Below, piece after piece: positions 8,107-16,953 of a stretch of DNA of 64,000 bases. The stretch comes from Marinobacter azerbaijanicus. Lineage in GTDB: Bacteria > Pseudomonadota > Gammaproteobacteria > Pseudomonadales > Oleiphilaceae. The DNA lies in contig NZ_JASSVS010000002.1 in assembly GCF_030250645.1 (NCBI RefSeq), forward strand, positions 248,001-312,000. Reading direction: 5' to 3'. The notes below the pieces were generated by a model. That model had not been told where the DNA came from. It made no database searches and saw only the letters and a list, made by a program, of their open reading frames with translations. The position numbers and the translations under genes are program-made. Every line of letters begins with the position of its first letter. The first letter of the stretch is position 1.

Positions 8107-8157
8107 ACGATTTTTCGTACTCCACGAAACTTCGTGCCCTTGAGCACGAATATTCGT
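8107..8157. promoter_or_regulatory. three palindromic activator sites between cynA and its regulator
   Basis: Three 12-base sites share the pattern ACGAW-N2-TTCGT: ACGATTTTTCGT (8107-8118), ACGAAACTTCGT (8124-8135) and ACGAATATTCGT (8146-8157). Their centres are 17 and 22 bases apart and lie about 100 to 140 bases upstream of the predicted cynA start of transcription, the usual place for enhancer sites of sigma-54 activators. The third site ends three bases before the regulator's own -24-like box, so it could also control the regulator. Confidence 0.8.
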
Positions 8158-8160
8158 AGT

Positions 8161-8176
8161 TGGCACGGCAATTGAC
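8161..8176 (+). promoter_or_regulatory. weak -24/-12-like element before the regulator gene
   Basis: TGGCACGGCAATTGAC keeps the -24 TGGCACG box and spacing, but the -12 dinucleotide is GA instead of GC, which is normally close to invariant. It may be a weak sigma-54 promoter for the regulator or a sigma-54 binding site that blocks it. Confidence 0.4.
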
Positions 8177-8233
8177 TCTCCTTTCCCAAATGCCCGGTAA
8201 ACCCCGGATCAACAAAGATGCCAGGAGGCACCA

Positions 8234-10162
8234 ATGCCAGAGACCAGTGCCGAATTAACAATGCCTTCCAGCCAAATGCCTGGTGGACACTGGGTCGATC
8301 ACCTGCCAGAACCTGCGCTGCTCGTGGACACGGCACTGGATGTCATACTGGCGCTGAACTCTGCCATGGCCAGGCTGGTGGGCTGCAGCCGGGGTGCCCT
8401 GTTGGGCCGCCGCTGTACCGGACTGTTCCAGGACCAACGCCCTCAGCTGATTGCGTTCACCGAGGAAACCCTCTTCCGTGGCAGCGCCTGGAGCCGGGAA
8501 TTTACACTCCAACACCGGAATGGCCGTGTCATTGAACTGGAAATATCATCTTCACGTGCCGGTGAAGCCGAGGATCACCAGGTTTTGTTCCTGTTGCGTG
8601 ACCGAAAATTACTGAGAACCCTGCGCGAGCGACACGAAGTCAACCACTACCATCGGGGAGGGTTGCTGGAATGGCGACGGGTGGCTGAACTGTTTAACGA
8701 TATGGAACGGGAGAACCAGCTTATCCTCCATGCAGTGGGAGAAGGTATCTACGGCGTTGACGCCGAGGGCCGCACCACCTTTGTAAACCCCGCTGCCGAA
8801 CGAATGCTTGGCTGGCGCTGCGACGAACTTATGGGCCGAGTGATCCACCGGGTCATGCATCATTCCCATGAAGACGGTTCCCTGTTTCCTCTCAAAGACT
8901 GCCCCATATACGCTGCTTTTCGCGATGGCAGCATCCGTCGGGTTGGTGAGGACTGGTTCTGGCGCAAAGATGGCTCGGGCTTTCCCGTTGAGTACACCAG
9001 CACACCCATCATTGATAACGGACATCCCGTAGGTGCGGTTGTGGTTTTCCGGGACATATCGCCACGGTTACAGGCCCAGAAAGAACTGCAACAGGCTCTG
9101 GAGGAAGTGGAGAGTCTCAAGCACCGGCTTGAGATCGAGAATGCCTATCTGCAGGAAGAGTTAAGTGCTGAGTATCACTTCCACGAAATTGTCGGCCAGA
9201 GCGATGCCATAAAGGGAATTGTCCGTCGTATTGGTCTGGTCGCCCCGACGGATGCCAACGTGCTGATCACCGGTGAATCCGGCACTGGCAAGGAACTCAT
9301 TGCCCGGGCGATTCACCAGGCCAGTGATCGCAGGGACCGACCGTTGATCCGGGTTAACTGCGCTGCCATTCCCAAAGACCTGTTCGAGAGTGAATTCTTT
9401 GGCCACGTCAAAGGCGCTTTTACCGGAGCCTTCAGTGATCGAGTTGGCCGGTTTGAGCTGGCCGATGGCGGCACCCTGTTCCTGGACGAGGTGGGCGAAA
9501 TCCCCCTGGAACTGCAGGGCAAGCTGCTACGAGTGCTGCAGGACCAGCAATTCGAACGTGTGGGTGAGAACCGCACCCGGGCCGTAAACGTTCGGGTGAT
9601 CGCCGCTACCAATCGTGAACTCAAAGCAGAAGTTCAGGAAAAACGCTTTCGTGAAGATCTCTATTTCCGTCTCAATGTATTCCCAATCGAATCAGTACCC
9701 TTGCGCCGGCGCATCGAGGATATACCGATGCTGGCCCAGGAGTTCCTGGAACGGGCCTGCGTGAGGTTTAACCGCCCTCGCCTGACATTACGGGTGTGCG
9801 ATGTAGAGGTTCTCAAGGGATACCACTGGCCGGGAAATGTCAGGGAACTGGAGAATGTCATCGAAAGGCAGGTTATCACTGCCGAACGTTTCCTGGACTT
9901 TGACCTCCCATCAAGAGATGTCTCAGCAGGACCTGCAGCAGATACGCCCCCTCCGCGCCATTCAGGGTCGCAGGTAATGACCGAGCATGAACTTCAGGAA
10001 CTGGAGAAGAAGAATCTGATCAGAGCGCTGACCGCTACCCGGGGCCGGGTTTTCGGTGACGACGGGGCGGCCGTCATGCTGGGCATGAAACCCACTACCC
10101 TGTCATCACGCCTTAAGAAACTGAACATCAGCCCGGCTGGCTTCAGGCCAGGTCCGGAGTAA
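8234..10162 (+). CDS. sigma-54-dependent activator with two PAS domains, probable cyanate regulator
   Basis: 642-residue enhancer-binding protein. PAS-like sensor regions lie at about 10-120 and 150-275, then a short coiled coil (about 275-310), the AAA+ domain with Walker A GESGTGKE near residue 347, the GAFTGA sigma-54 loop near 393, Walker B FLDEVGEI, and a C-terminal Fis-type helix-turn-helix (about 595-640). It lacks a phosphorylatable receiver domain, so the PAS domains probably sense a small molecule or cofactor. AGGAGG stands five bases before the ATG. Divergent from cynA with three palindromes between them, it is the obvious regulator of the cyanate genes. Known cyanate operons use CynR (LysR) or NtcA instead. 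Confidence 0.9.
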   Translation: MPETSAELTMPSSQMPGGHWVDHLPEPALLVDTALDVILALNSAMARLVGCSRGALLGRRCTGLFQDQRPQLIAFTEETLFRGSAWSREFTLQHRNGRVIELEISSSRAGEAEDHQVLFLLRDRKLLRTLRERHEVNHYHRGGLLEWRRVAELFNDMERENQLILHAVGEGIYGVDAEGRTTFVNPAAERMLGWRCDELMGRVIHRVMHHSHEDGSLFPLKDCPIYAAFRDGSIRRVGEDWFWRKDGSGFPVEYTSTPIIDNGHPVGAVVVFRDISPRLQAQKELQQALEEVESLKHRLEIENAYLQEELSAEYHFHEIVGQSDAIKGIVRRIGLVAPTDANVLITGESGTGKELIARAIHQASDRRDRPLIRVNCAAIPKDLFESEFFGHVKGAFTGAFSDRVGRFELADGGTLFLDEVGEIPLELQGKLLRVLQDQQFERVGENRTRAVNVRVIAATNRELKAEVQEKRFREDLYFRLNVFPIESVPLRRRIEDIPMLAQEFLERACVRFNRPRLTLRVCDVEVLKGYHWPGNVRELENVIERQVITAERFLDFDLPSRDVSAGPAADTPPPRHSGSQVMTEHELQELEKKNLIRALTATRGRVFGDDGAAVMLGMKPTTLSSRLKKLNISPAGFRPGPE

Positions 10163-10221
10163 TACCAACTGTGCGAGAGGATAAGACAGCATAATCCAGC
10201 CAGCGAACTCGTGCTTTCTGA

Positions 10222-11265
10222 TTAATCCGGATGAGCGCTGGTCAGAATATGGGTCAGCCCCCCGCAGTCGACCATCGAGTCTTCACAGTTAACAACAATA
10301 TCCGCACGGCTCAGCACGTAACTCTTTCCGGTAATGGTATTTTCCACCACTTCGTGATCCCCTTCCTGGCGCACACTCGTGAACTCGCCGATGAAGCCGG
10401 TTTCCCGCAGGGAAACAGTTTCCAGGCGGTCCCCCGGTTTGATCATGCCCTCGTAGTTCATCAGCGCAAGCCGCGCCGAGGTGCCGGTACCCGTTGTGCT
10501 GCGGCAGATAACACCAGGGTGCACATAGGTGGCTGACCGGGAGCGATAGAAGTGATCCGACAAATGCTCCAGCGGCCCCATGAAATGGAGAAAAGGCAGT
10601 GGCCCCACATCGCCCAGGGTGTAGTGGGAGAAACCCCGTTCCGCCTGAATCGCTTCAGTAATATGGTAGGCGCACTCGGCGAGCTGACGCTCTTCATTCA
10701 GGTGCAGGGAAAACCCCAGACTTGATGCGTCCACGAGGGCATAGAAGCCACCACTATACGCAACACTGTAGGTCACATTACCAATCGACGGTACGTTGAT
10801 GCTGGCCCGGTAGGTATGGATATAGCTGGGAAGCCCCCCACATGTAATGGCTTCCACGACACCGTCACGTACAAGGGCATCAATATGGACCAGGCCTGCC
10901 GGTGCCTCCAGAACAAAGCTCTGCCAGCCCTCACGCTTGGGTACGATACCCGTCTCAAGTACTGCCGTGGCTGTGCAGATGGTGTTTGACCCTGAGTAGA
11001 TCGGGTATCCCATCACCTCCATGATAATGTAGCCTGCCACTGCCTCGGGATCGCTCGGTGGCACCAGCAGATCAACGGACATTTCCGGGATGCCATAGGG
11101 CTCATGCAGAAGCAGCCTGCGAAGGCCGTCCGCCTCATCGCGCAGGTATTCCATCTGTGCCCGAACGGTATTTCCGGGTAGCTGGCAGATACCGCCAGTC
11201 ACAATCCGGCTCACGTCGCCGCCGGCATGGGTATCCATCAGTTGCAGGTTAAGTTCAGGATGCAT
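10222..11265 (-). CDS. proline racemase/hydroxyproline epimerase family protein with Ser/Thr active-site pair
   Basis: 347 residues from the ATG at 11265 (GGAG upstream, TAATG overlap with the preceding gene's stop). The fold and length fit the proline racemase superfamily: MDTHAGGDVSRIVTGG at the N-terminus and GTGTSARLAL near the second active-site loop. In racemases and 4-hydroxyproline epimerases two cysteines act as acid and base (MCGH and SPCGTGT). Here the first position reads YSGSNTI (Ser) and the second RSTTGTGT (Thr). trans-3-hydroxyproline dehydratases keep one Cys and have Thr at the second site. With both Cys lost, racemisation is unlikely and a dehydratase-like or unknown reaction is more plausible. 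Paired with a dehydrogenase gene upstream. Confidence 0.82.
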   Translation of the reverse strand: MHPELNLQLMDTHAGGDVSRIVTGGICQLPGNTVRAQMEYLRDEADGLRRLLLHEPYGIPEMSVDLLVPPSDPEAVAGYIIMEVMGYPIYSGSNTICTATAVLETGIVPKREGWQSFVLEAPAGLVHIDALVRDGVVEAITCGGLPSYIHTYRASINVPSIGNVTYSVAYSGGFYALVDASSLGFSLHLNEERQLAECAYHITEAIQAERGFSHYTLGDVGPLPFLHFMGPLEHLSDHFYRSRSATYVHPGVICRSTTGTGTSARLALMNYEGMIKPGDRLETVSLRETGFIGEFTSVRQEGDHEVVENTITGKSYVLSRADIVVNCEDSMVDCGGLTHILTSAHPD

Positions 11266-12413
11266 TACTGCTTCTCCAGGGCAAAAGGGGCGCCATGCTC
11301 GGCCCACTGAGCATCAGGGACTATCACGATCTTGCCCAGGTAGTTGCTACTGCGGTTAACGAAGTAACGTTCCGCCTCGTGCAAATCCGAGAGCCTGAAG
11401 GCTGCGTGCAGCACCGGCTTGAGCTGGCCACCGCGTATCCATGTGACCAATTGATCCGCCTCTTCCCGGGTGCCATGGGACACCCCGAAAACCTGCACCT
11501 GGTAAAGATAGATGCGGGTCCACATAATTTCACTGACATTGCCCGCACTGGCACCGGCAATGCTCAGGCGCGGGTAGTCGCCGCGGCTGTTCATATCGAA
11601 AATCATGGTATCTATAAACTGGTCGGTCATATCCCCACCGGCCAGGTCCATCACCGCATCAATGGGGCGCCCTCCGGTAACTGCGCGAACCTTGTCGGTG
11701 AAGTTGGTCATGTCCGAGCGATCCAGCACAGCGGCGGCGCCCAGCTTGAGTAGCGCCTCCGCCTTGTCCTTCTGGCTCAGTGCATAGGGGGTAGCGCCCA
11801 TTATCCGGCAAAGCTGAATGAGCGCAGTACCGACACCCCCACTCGCACCGGTAACAAGTATGCGCTCTCCGGCCTTTACCCTTGCAGAGGTAAGCATGTG
11901 CAGGGCGGTCTGGTAGGAACACATACCCATAGAGGCCAGTTCAGCATCAGCCAGATCAGCATTTTCGATGTGGTGGAACTGGTCGGAGGACACCGCAATA
12001 TACTCGGCGAAACCGCCATCGGCACCGTGACCGTAATAGTCCGGTGTGAGGTTGATGTCACGGCGGTCGTCGGCGTACAGATTGAAATCCAGCAGGCCTC
12101 GCTGACCCACTCGGGCCTCATCAACACCTTCACCAACAGCAACCACATGGCCGACTACATCCGCCCCCTGAATCCTGGGGAAGGTCAGCGTGGCTGAGCC
12201 GCCCATCTGAAAGGAGGTCACCTCGCCCTTGTCCTTGGTCGGATAAAGGCCTTCCCGTGCCTTGCGGTCAGTATTGTTCTTGGCGGTGGCGGTTACACGG
12301 ACAAGAACTTCTCCCGCAGCGGGTTCGGGGGTGGGTACATCTTCGGTATATTCCAGTTTTTCAATGCCACCATGCCCGGTGAGCAGCATAGCTTTCATGG
12401 TCTTTGGGATCAT
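11265..12413 (-). CDS. medium-chain dehydrogenase/reductase, quinone-oxidoreductase-like
   Basis: 382 residues from the ATG at 12413, which follows CAGGAG by ten bases; a longer upstream frame runs into the opposite gene at 12588 and is not used. GroES-like N-terminal domain (about 15-170) and a Rossmann domain with VTGASGGVG near residues 185-195 for NAD(P)H. Lacks the structural-zinc cysteine cluster, so it belongs with the zinc-free alkene/quinone reductases or acrylyl-CoA reductase-like members. It overlaps the racemase-family gene by one base (TAATG), suggesting the two act on one substrate, but which is unclear. Confidence 0.82.
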   Translation of the reverse strand: MIPKTMKAMLLTGHGGIEKLEYTEDVPTPEPAAGEVLVRVTATAKNNTDRKAREGLYPTKDKGEVTSFQMGGSATLTFPRIQGADVVGHVVAVGEGVDEARVGQRGLLDFNLYADDRRDINLTPDYYGHGADGGFAEYIAVSSDQFHHIENADLADAELASMGMCSYQTALHMLTSARVKAGERILVTGASGGVGTALIQLCRIMGATPYALSQKDKAEALLKLGAAAVLDRSDMTNFTDKVRAVTGGRPIDAVMDLAGGDMTDQFIDTMIFDMNSRGDYPRLSIAGASAGNVSEIMWTRIYLYQVQVFGVSHGTREEADQLVTWIRGGQLKPVLHAAFRLSDLHEAERYFVNRSSNYLGKIVIVPDAQWAEHGAPFALEKQ

Positions 12414-12522
12414 GGGCGTTCTGCTCCTGTATCTGCTGGGTATCTGGTCAGGATAGGTTAGATTTCTGGTGGTGTCAGGAGGGTAATGGTGAAGATCGGG
12501 CCATATCGGGGTCATCGGTGCC

Positions 12523-12540
12523 CTACGACTTTTGTTGTAG
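12523..12540. promoter_or_regulatory. palindromic element between dehydrogenase and SRPBCC genes
   Basis: CTACGAC-TTTT-GTTGTAG, seven pairs with one G-T wobble and a four-T centre, in the 174-base divergent spacer. It could be an operator or a small RNA hairpin. No regulator gene adjoins it. Confidence 0.4.
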
Positions 12541-12587
12541 CACTTAACCGGATACTCTGTGTGGAACAGTGTCTTAAGAGTGCAGTT

Positions 12588-13016
12588 ATGGCAACCTACA
12601 AGATTGAAATTGATGAAACCTTTGATGTGCCGCGAAGCAGGGTGTTTGCCCTGTTTGCCGACCACGAGCGCTTCGGTAAGCTGCTGGGCGCCCCGGTAAA
12701 GAGAATTCGTGACAGTGACCAGGCCGACCCCAACGGCGTCGGATCTATCCGCAAAATCGGGCTCGGCCCCATCGGCCTCAAGGAAACAGTGATTACCTTT
12801 GAGCCGGACTTGCTGATCGAGTACACCATTTCCAGCATGAGCCCCATTCGCAACCACCTGGGCAGAATTCGCTTTGAGGATGTCGCTGACGACAAAACCC
12901 GGGTTCTGTACACCATTTCTTTTGACGACATTGTGCCCTACACCGGAAAACTGGTGAGTTCAGCACTGGATCAGGGCATACGCAAAGGTATTCGGCGCGT
13001 TCCCAGGCTTGCCTGA
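12588..13016 (+). CDS. SRPBCC-fold (START/Bet v1-like) protein
   Basis: 142 residues. MATYKIEIDETFDVPRSRVF, then a beta-sheet core with FEPDLLIEYTI and a C-terminal helix typical of SRPBCC ligand-binding proteins (polyketide cyclase 2 family). These bind hydrophobic small molecules; the ligand is unknown. The ATG at 12588 is chosen because the conserved domain begins there; upstream in-frame starts would overlap the promoter region of the divergent dehydrogenase. Stands alone. Confidence 0.78.
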   Translation: MATYKIEIDETFDVPRSRVFALFADHERFGKLLGAPVKRIRDSDQADPNGVGSIRKIGLGPIGLKETVITFEPDLLIEYTISSMSPIRNHLGRIRFEDVADDKTRVLYTISFDDIVPYTGKLVSSALDQGIRKGIRRVPRLA

Positions 13017-13112
13017 GTGTCGCCACAAAACATTACTTGATGGATGTCAGTTTATTGACCTGACGCAAAAGGTCGCGTTTGCCAATTTTGTACCCTCCCG
13101 GAAATTTTGCAG

Positions 13113-13135
13113 TATCCGGCCATTCGGGCCGGATA
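13113..13135 (+). repeat. perfect 9-bp hairpin in the leader of the di-iron MBL gene
   Basis: TATCCGGCC (13113-13121), five-base loop, GGCCGGATA (13127-13135), ending 22 bases before the ATG at 13158. No T-run follows. It could be the terminator stem of the SRPBCC gene or a structured leader of the next gene. Confidence 0.5.
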
Positions 13136-13157
13136 GTCAGCCTACCGGGAGACAAGA

Positions 13158-13964
13158 ATGGCAGCGGAACCCATTGTTCTGTTTGATAACGGGCACCACA
13201 AATGTCTGATGTTCGATTCACTGGTAACCGGCGAGGGCGTGCAGTCCAACCAGTTCCTCATAGTTGATGGCAAACATGAGGCCCTGATTGATCCGGGCGG
13301 GGATCTGACCTATACCCCCCTGTCGGTTGCTGCCTCGCGGTATATGAACATCCGCGACATGGACTATGTGTTCGCCTCCCACCAGGACCCGGATATCATC
13401 GGTGCTATTGACCGGTGGATCGTTCACACCCGCGCCAAAATTGTCACCTCCAGACTCTGGGCGCGCTTCCTGCCGCACCTGGTATCCGGCTATGTGACCG
13501 GGCAGCTGAGCGGGAGCGTGTACGACCGTATTGTGAGTGTACCGGACGGTGGCATTAACGTGCCTTTCGGTGAATCCTTTATCCAGTGCCTGCCGGCCCA
13601 TTTCATGCATTCGGTAGGCAACCTGCAGTTCTATGATCCGGTCTCGAAAATCCTGTTTTCGGGGGACCTTGGAGCCTCCATGGGTGGCGAGCACGAGCAC
13701 GAGCCGGTGACAAACTTCGACAAGCACATACCCAACATGATCGGCTTCCACCGTCGCTACATTGCATCACGTAAGGTGTGTGAGTTGTGGGCCAACATGG
13801 TACGGCAGATGGAAGTAAGCGCCATCGTGCCGCAACATGGTAAACGTTTTGAAGGACCGGCAATGGTGGAACAGTTTCTTAACTGGGTATCCAGCGTTGA
13901 CTGCGGCATTGACCTGGTCAGCCAGGAAAATTATCGCCGACCGGTGGACTATCTCTCGGCGTAA
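13158..13964 (+). CDS. metallo-beta-lactamase-fold di-iron protein (ODP/flavodiiron-like)
   Basis: 268 residues; the ribosome site GGGAG stands six bases before the ATG. The metal ligands look like those of oxygen-binding di-iron proteins and the lactamase half of flavodiiron proteins: SHQDPD (residues about 75-80, compare H-x-E-x-D), the HFMHS histidine (about 149), GDLGA aspartate (about 171) and a late PQHGKR histidine. No flavodoxin or rubredoxin domain follows, so it should bind O2 or NO without its own flavin electron source, as proposed for ODP sensors. No chemotaxis or redox partner gene adjoins. Confidence 0.83.
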   Translation: MAAEPIVLFDNGHHKCLMFDSLVTGEGVQSNQFLIVDGKHEALIDPGGDLTYTPLSVAASRYMNIRDMDYVFASHQDPDIIGAIDRWIVHTRAKIVTSRLWARFLPHLVSGYVTGQLSGSVYDRIVSVPDGGINVPFGESFIQCLPAHFMHSVGNLQFYDPVSKILFSGDLGASMGGEHEHEPVTNFDKHIPNMIGFHRRYIASRKVCELWANMVRQMEVSAIVPQHGKRFEGPAMVEQFLNWVSSVDCGIDLVSQENYRRPVDYLSA

Positions 13965-13967
13965 CCG

Positions 13968-14372
13968 CTAGCGGACACCGGCAGGGCCTGCACCGCGACC
14001 CTGGGGTGCAGCGCTTGGTTGGCCCTGAATCCGGCGGCTACGGGGATCGTCACCGGAAGATGACGGCAAACCTTCAATGCTCTCCGGATTCACCCCCTGG
14101 GCCCGGGCGCGGTCTGCCATTTTCAGGCGGTGTTCATCCAGAATGGCCTGGCGCTCCTGCTGACTGCCGGCCGACCGCATGCGATCCTGCAACTGCTCCC
14201 TCTCCTCGGGCGTCATAAGCCCGGAGCCGGTCACGGGCTGGCCGCCCTGGGCACGCATCTGATTCTGGACTTGCACCTGGTCCTGCTGGGGTAAGGATTG
14301 CTGGGCCACAGCCAGCCCTGGCATTGCCATTAACAGGGTGAAATTCAGAAAGACAACTGCTGAACGTTTCAT
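13968..14372 (-). CDS. small secreted protein, unknown function
   Basis: 134 residues with a clear signal peptide (MKRSAVVFLNFTLLMAM, cleavage probably after AVA). The mature part is short, polar and low-complexity: rich in Q, R and G, with a central helical stretch (LMTPEEREQLQDRMRSAGSQ, about 50-90) and a disordered proline/glycine tail. No recognised domain. The helical part resembles periplasmic metal-tolerance or envelope helper proteins only in composition. Confidence 0.7.
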   Translation of the reverse strand: MKRSAVVFLNFTLLMAMPGLAVAQQSLPQQDQVQVQNQMRAQGGQPVTGSGLMTPEEREQLQDRMRSAGSQQERQAILDEHRLKMADRARAQGVNPESIEGLPSSSGDDPRSRRIQGQPSAAPQGRGAGPAGVR

Positions 14373-14481
14373 CGTTCCGCTCCCGGTCCAAGGATCGCCA
14401 GAGTATGTCTGGCAACCGCATCAGTTAGCTATTGGCCCGAGCATACTTACGTTTACCTCGCGAATAAATGGGAGGCTCCGA

Positions 14482-14539
14482 ATCCCTGACATCAATGACC
14501 GGATGGTAACACTCCGGCAACCGCTGCCCTGTCAGGGAT
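14482..14539. repeat. 10-base perfect inverted repeat at the end of the Sel1 gene
   Basis: ATCCCTGACA (14482-14491) and TGTCAGGGAT (14530-14539), separated by 38 bases. The right arm contains the Sel1-gene stop codon. It could be a transcription end or stability element for that gene. Confidence 0.5.
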
Positions 14540-14954
14540 CCTCGGCCGCCATGACCTGCCAGTAGTGAGCCTGGATCGGGTTTGCCTCGACACCAGTGCC
14601 GTCGGCATACGCTCTTGCAACCTCAGCCATACTCAGCCTGTTGCCGGCTTCGGCTGCTTTCAGATACCACCTGAAAGCTTCAGAATCACTCTGCTCCACC
14701 CCCAGACCTGCGGCGTACATATTTGCCAGGTTGTACATACCCTGATGGTTGCCCGCCTCGGCAAGTGCCTGGTAGCGTTCGAATGCCAGGTCATACTGGC
14801 CCATCTTGTAAACTGCATAGGCCTCCAGAACCCTGACCATTTCGCGAGCCACGCCCAGTTGCTGGTCGGAGTCATCACTGTGTGCGGCTTGCGGTAGCAG
14901 CATCATAAAACCCGCGGCCATGGCTATCAGACTGGTGGCGTGTCGAGGTGTCAT
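14532..14954 (-). CDS. Sel1/TPR repeat periplasmic protein
   Basis: 140 residues: signal peptide (about 1-26, ending AAHS), then three Sel1-like repeats of about 36 residues (for example [20 protein letters not shown] and [20 protein letters not shown]). Sel1 repeats form helical scaffolds for protein contacts; no enzyme is implied. It is the gene before the small secreted protein on the same strand, about 160 bases away. Confidence 0.8.
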   Translation of the reverse strand: MTPRHATSLIAMAAGFMMLLPQAAHSDDSDQQLGVAREMVRVLEAYAVYKMGQYDLAFERYQALAEAGNHQGMYNLANMYAAGLGVEQSDSEAFRWYLKAAEAGNRLSMAEVARAYADGTGVEANPIQAHYWQVMAAEDP

Positions 14955-15012
14955 GGAAGCCTCCCGGCATCAAGGGACACTCTCACGCTATCAGTTGGAA
15001 AACACAGCGTCT

Positions 15013-15041
15013 TTGACCCTAAAGTGCCGAAGGTTTACAAC
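15013..15041 (+). promoter_or_regulatory. candidate sigma-70 promoter of the YebC-family gene
   Basis: TTGACC (15013-15018), exactly 17 bases, TACAAC (15036-15041). Transcription would begin about 85 bases before the ATG at 15135. A second possible -10, TAAAAT near 15098, is closer to the gene. Confidence 0.45.
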
Positions 15042-15134
15042 TTTGGGTGGGGCAGGCTGACGGTAAATAACGCTGTCACCGGTGTGTCTTGTCGAGTAAA
15101 ATCCGCACTTTTGAAACAATATCGAGGCAGCGAA

Positions 15135-15869
15135 ATGGGCAGAGCCTATCAGAACCGCAAAGACTCCATGGCCAAAACGGCCGCCGCCAAAACCAAGGTT
15201 TACAGCAAATATGGCCGTGAAATCTATGTCTGCGCCAAGTCCGGTGGCCCGGACCCGGACAGCAACCTGTCACTGCGTGGCCTGATAGACCGCGCCAAAA
15301 AGGATCAGGTGCCCGCGCATGTCATAGAGAAAGCAATCGAGAAAGCACAGGGCGGAGCCGGTGAGGACTTCTCCCCTGCCCGCTACGAGGGTTTCGGGCC
15401 CGGTAACTGCATGGCCATCGTGGATTGCCTGACGGATAACCCCAACCGTACCTTTGGTGACGTTCGCCTCGCTTTTACCAAAACCAAATGCAAAATTGGC
15501 ACCCAGGGCAGCGTCAGCCACATGTTCGATCACTGCGCCATATTCGGGTTCAGGGGCGATGATGAGGAAGCAGCCCTCGAAGCGCTGATGATGGCTGATG
15601 TGGATGTTACCGACATTGAACATGAGGACGGCATGATTACCGTGTTTGCTCCCCATACGGAATACGCCAAGGCCCGGCAGGCACTGCAGGAGGCCTTTGA
15701 GGGCCTGGAATTCGAAGTGGATGAGATTCAGTTCCTGCCCCAGACCACCACCACCATCGAAGGCGATGACATTGGGCTGTTCGAGAAATTCATGGACATG
15801 CTCAACGACCTGGACGACGTTCAGAACGTCTACCATAACGCAGTGATCGCCGACGTACAGGAGCAGTAA
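15135..15869 (+). CDS. YebC/PmpR (TACO1) family protein
   Basis: 244 residues, a typical full-length member: [20 protein letters not shown] start, [20 protein letters not shown], and the three-domain body. The family was first described as DNA-binding regulators; recent work places members on the ribosome helping translation of proline-rich stretches. The start motif [14 protein letters not shown] is the YeeN-like subgroup rather than YebC itself (GHSKW). Followed by a glutamine amidotransferase gene one base later. Confidence 0.88.
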   Translation: MGRAYQNRKDSMAKTAAAKTKVYSKYGREIYVCAKSGGPDPDSNLSLRGLIDRAKKDQVPAHVIEKAIEKAQGGAGEDFSPARYEGFGPGNCMAIVDCLTDNPNRTFGDVRLAFTKTKCKIGTQGSVSHMFDHCAIFGFRGDDEEAALEALMMADVDVTDIEHEDGMITVFAPHTEYAKARQALQEAFEGLEFEVDEIQFLPQTTTTIEGDDIGLFEKFMDMLNDLDDVQNVYHNAVIADVQEQ

Positions 15870-15870
15870 A

Positions 15871-16584
15871 TTGCCAAGGGTCGTCATTCTGAAAACCGGT
15901 ACCACTTACCCCACCATCCGCGAAGCATTCGGGGATTTCGACAGCTGGTTTGTAGCCGGGCTTGCGCCGGAGCTCAACCTGCAGGTGGTGGACGTGACCG
16001 TTGACGACCTTCCGGGCCGGCCACAGGAGTGGGACGGTATTGTCGTCACCGGTTCGCCGGCCATGGTCAGTGACCGGGCACCGTGGAGCGAGCAGACCGC
16101 CAGTTGGCTGGCCGAGGCGGTCGCGGCTGAAATACCGATTCTGGGGGTGTGCTATGGCCATCAATTGCTGGCCCATGCCCTGGGTGGCGAAGCGGGCTTT
16201 CATCCCGGGGGCCGGGAAACCGGGACCCACCAGGTAACATTGCTGGATGCGGCGGAGGATGATCCACTATTCAAGGGGCTTCCCCGCGAGTTCCCGGCCC
16301 AGCTGACCCATCGGCAGTCCGCCCTCCGGCTGCCGGAAAATGCTGTCCTTCTGGGCTGTAACGACTTTGAGGCTCATCAGGCGTTCCGGGTTGGCCCCTG
16401 TGCCTGGGGTGTTCAGTTCCATCCAGAGTTTTCATCGGACATCATGCGGGCCTACCTCAAGGTCCAGGCACCGGACCTTGTCAAAGAGGGGCTTGATGCC
16501 GACTCCCTGCTGGCAGGAGTGAAAAACGCACCGGAGGCCTCCTCCCTTCTGGACCGTTTCTCGCAGATTGTCATGAACCCCTGA
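15871..16584 (+). CDS. class I glutamine amidotransferase-like protein
   Basis: 237 residues starting with TTG, supported by GGAG seven bases upstream. Catalytic nucleophile in GVCYGHQLLAHALGG (about residue 92) and the His-Glu pair in GVQFHPEFSSDI. A stand-alone GATase1 domain of this kind resembles the YfeJ/GuaA-N group, which act on glutamine or gamma-glutamyl compounds. It is translationally linked to the YebC-family gene but no pathway is evident. Confidence 0.85.
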   Translation: MPRVVILKTGTTYPTIREAFGDFDSWFVAGLAPELNLQVVDVTVDDLPGRPQEWDGIVVTGSPAMVSDRAPWSEQTASWLAEAVAAEIPILGVCYGHQLLAHALGGEAGFHPGGRETGTHQVTLLDAAEDDPLFKGLPREFPAQLTHRQSALRLPENAVLLGCNDFEAHQAFRVGPCAWGVQFHPEFSSDIMRAYLKVQAPDLVKEGLDADSLLAGVKNAPEASSLLDRFSQIVMNP

Positions 16585-16586
16585 CT

Positions 16587-16937
16587 CTAGTCGAGAATAT
16601 AGGCTGTTTTTTCCATGGCATTCTCGTCTTCATCAACAAACCGGAATTCATTCCAGCCAATCCGTACCAGATCATTACTGTTCAGGCGCTGACGTCCACT
16701 GATACGGATGTCGTTGACGAAGGTGCCGTTGGTGCTGTTACTGTCGGTGATGTAGTAATCCACCGTACCGTCCAGGTAGGCATTGGGTACCGACTCGATG
16801 ATGGCGTGACGACCGCTGACGGAAATCTCGTCGATGCGGATATCGTTATCTGCGCCCCTGCCGACACGAACCTCGGGCTGGTCCAGCTCGAAGGTATTCA
16901 CCACAACGTTGTCCACCAGTTGGGAAAGTGATGCCAT
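16587..16937 (-). CDS. FHA-domain protein
   Basis: 116 residues with one forkhead-associated domain: VRVGRGADNDIRI, VSGRHAII and DSNSTNGTFVNDIRI are the classic phosphothreonine-binding motifs. The start at 16937 has GGAG eight bases upstream. It follows the PP2C phosphatase gene by 16 bases and lies in the same operon as a Ser/Thr kinase, so it is the likely reader of the phosphothreonines made by that kinase. Confidence 0.9.
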   Translation of the reverse strand: MASLSQLVDNVVVNTFELDQPEVRVGRGADNDIRIDEISVSGRHAIIESVPNAYLDGTVDYYITDSNSTNGTFVNDIRISGRQRLNSNDLVRIGWNEFRFVDEDENAMEKTAYILD

Positions 16938-16953
16938 ACACAGGGCTCCTTCT

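Noticed and set aside
12414-12857. Extended start of the dehydrogenase (530 residues)
   Set aside because: Overlaps the SRPBCC gene on the other strand and has no conserved residues.
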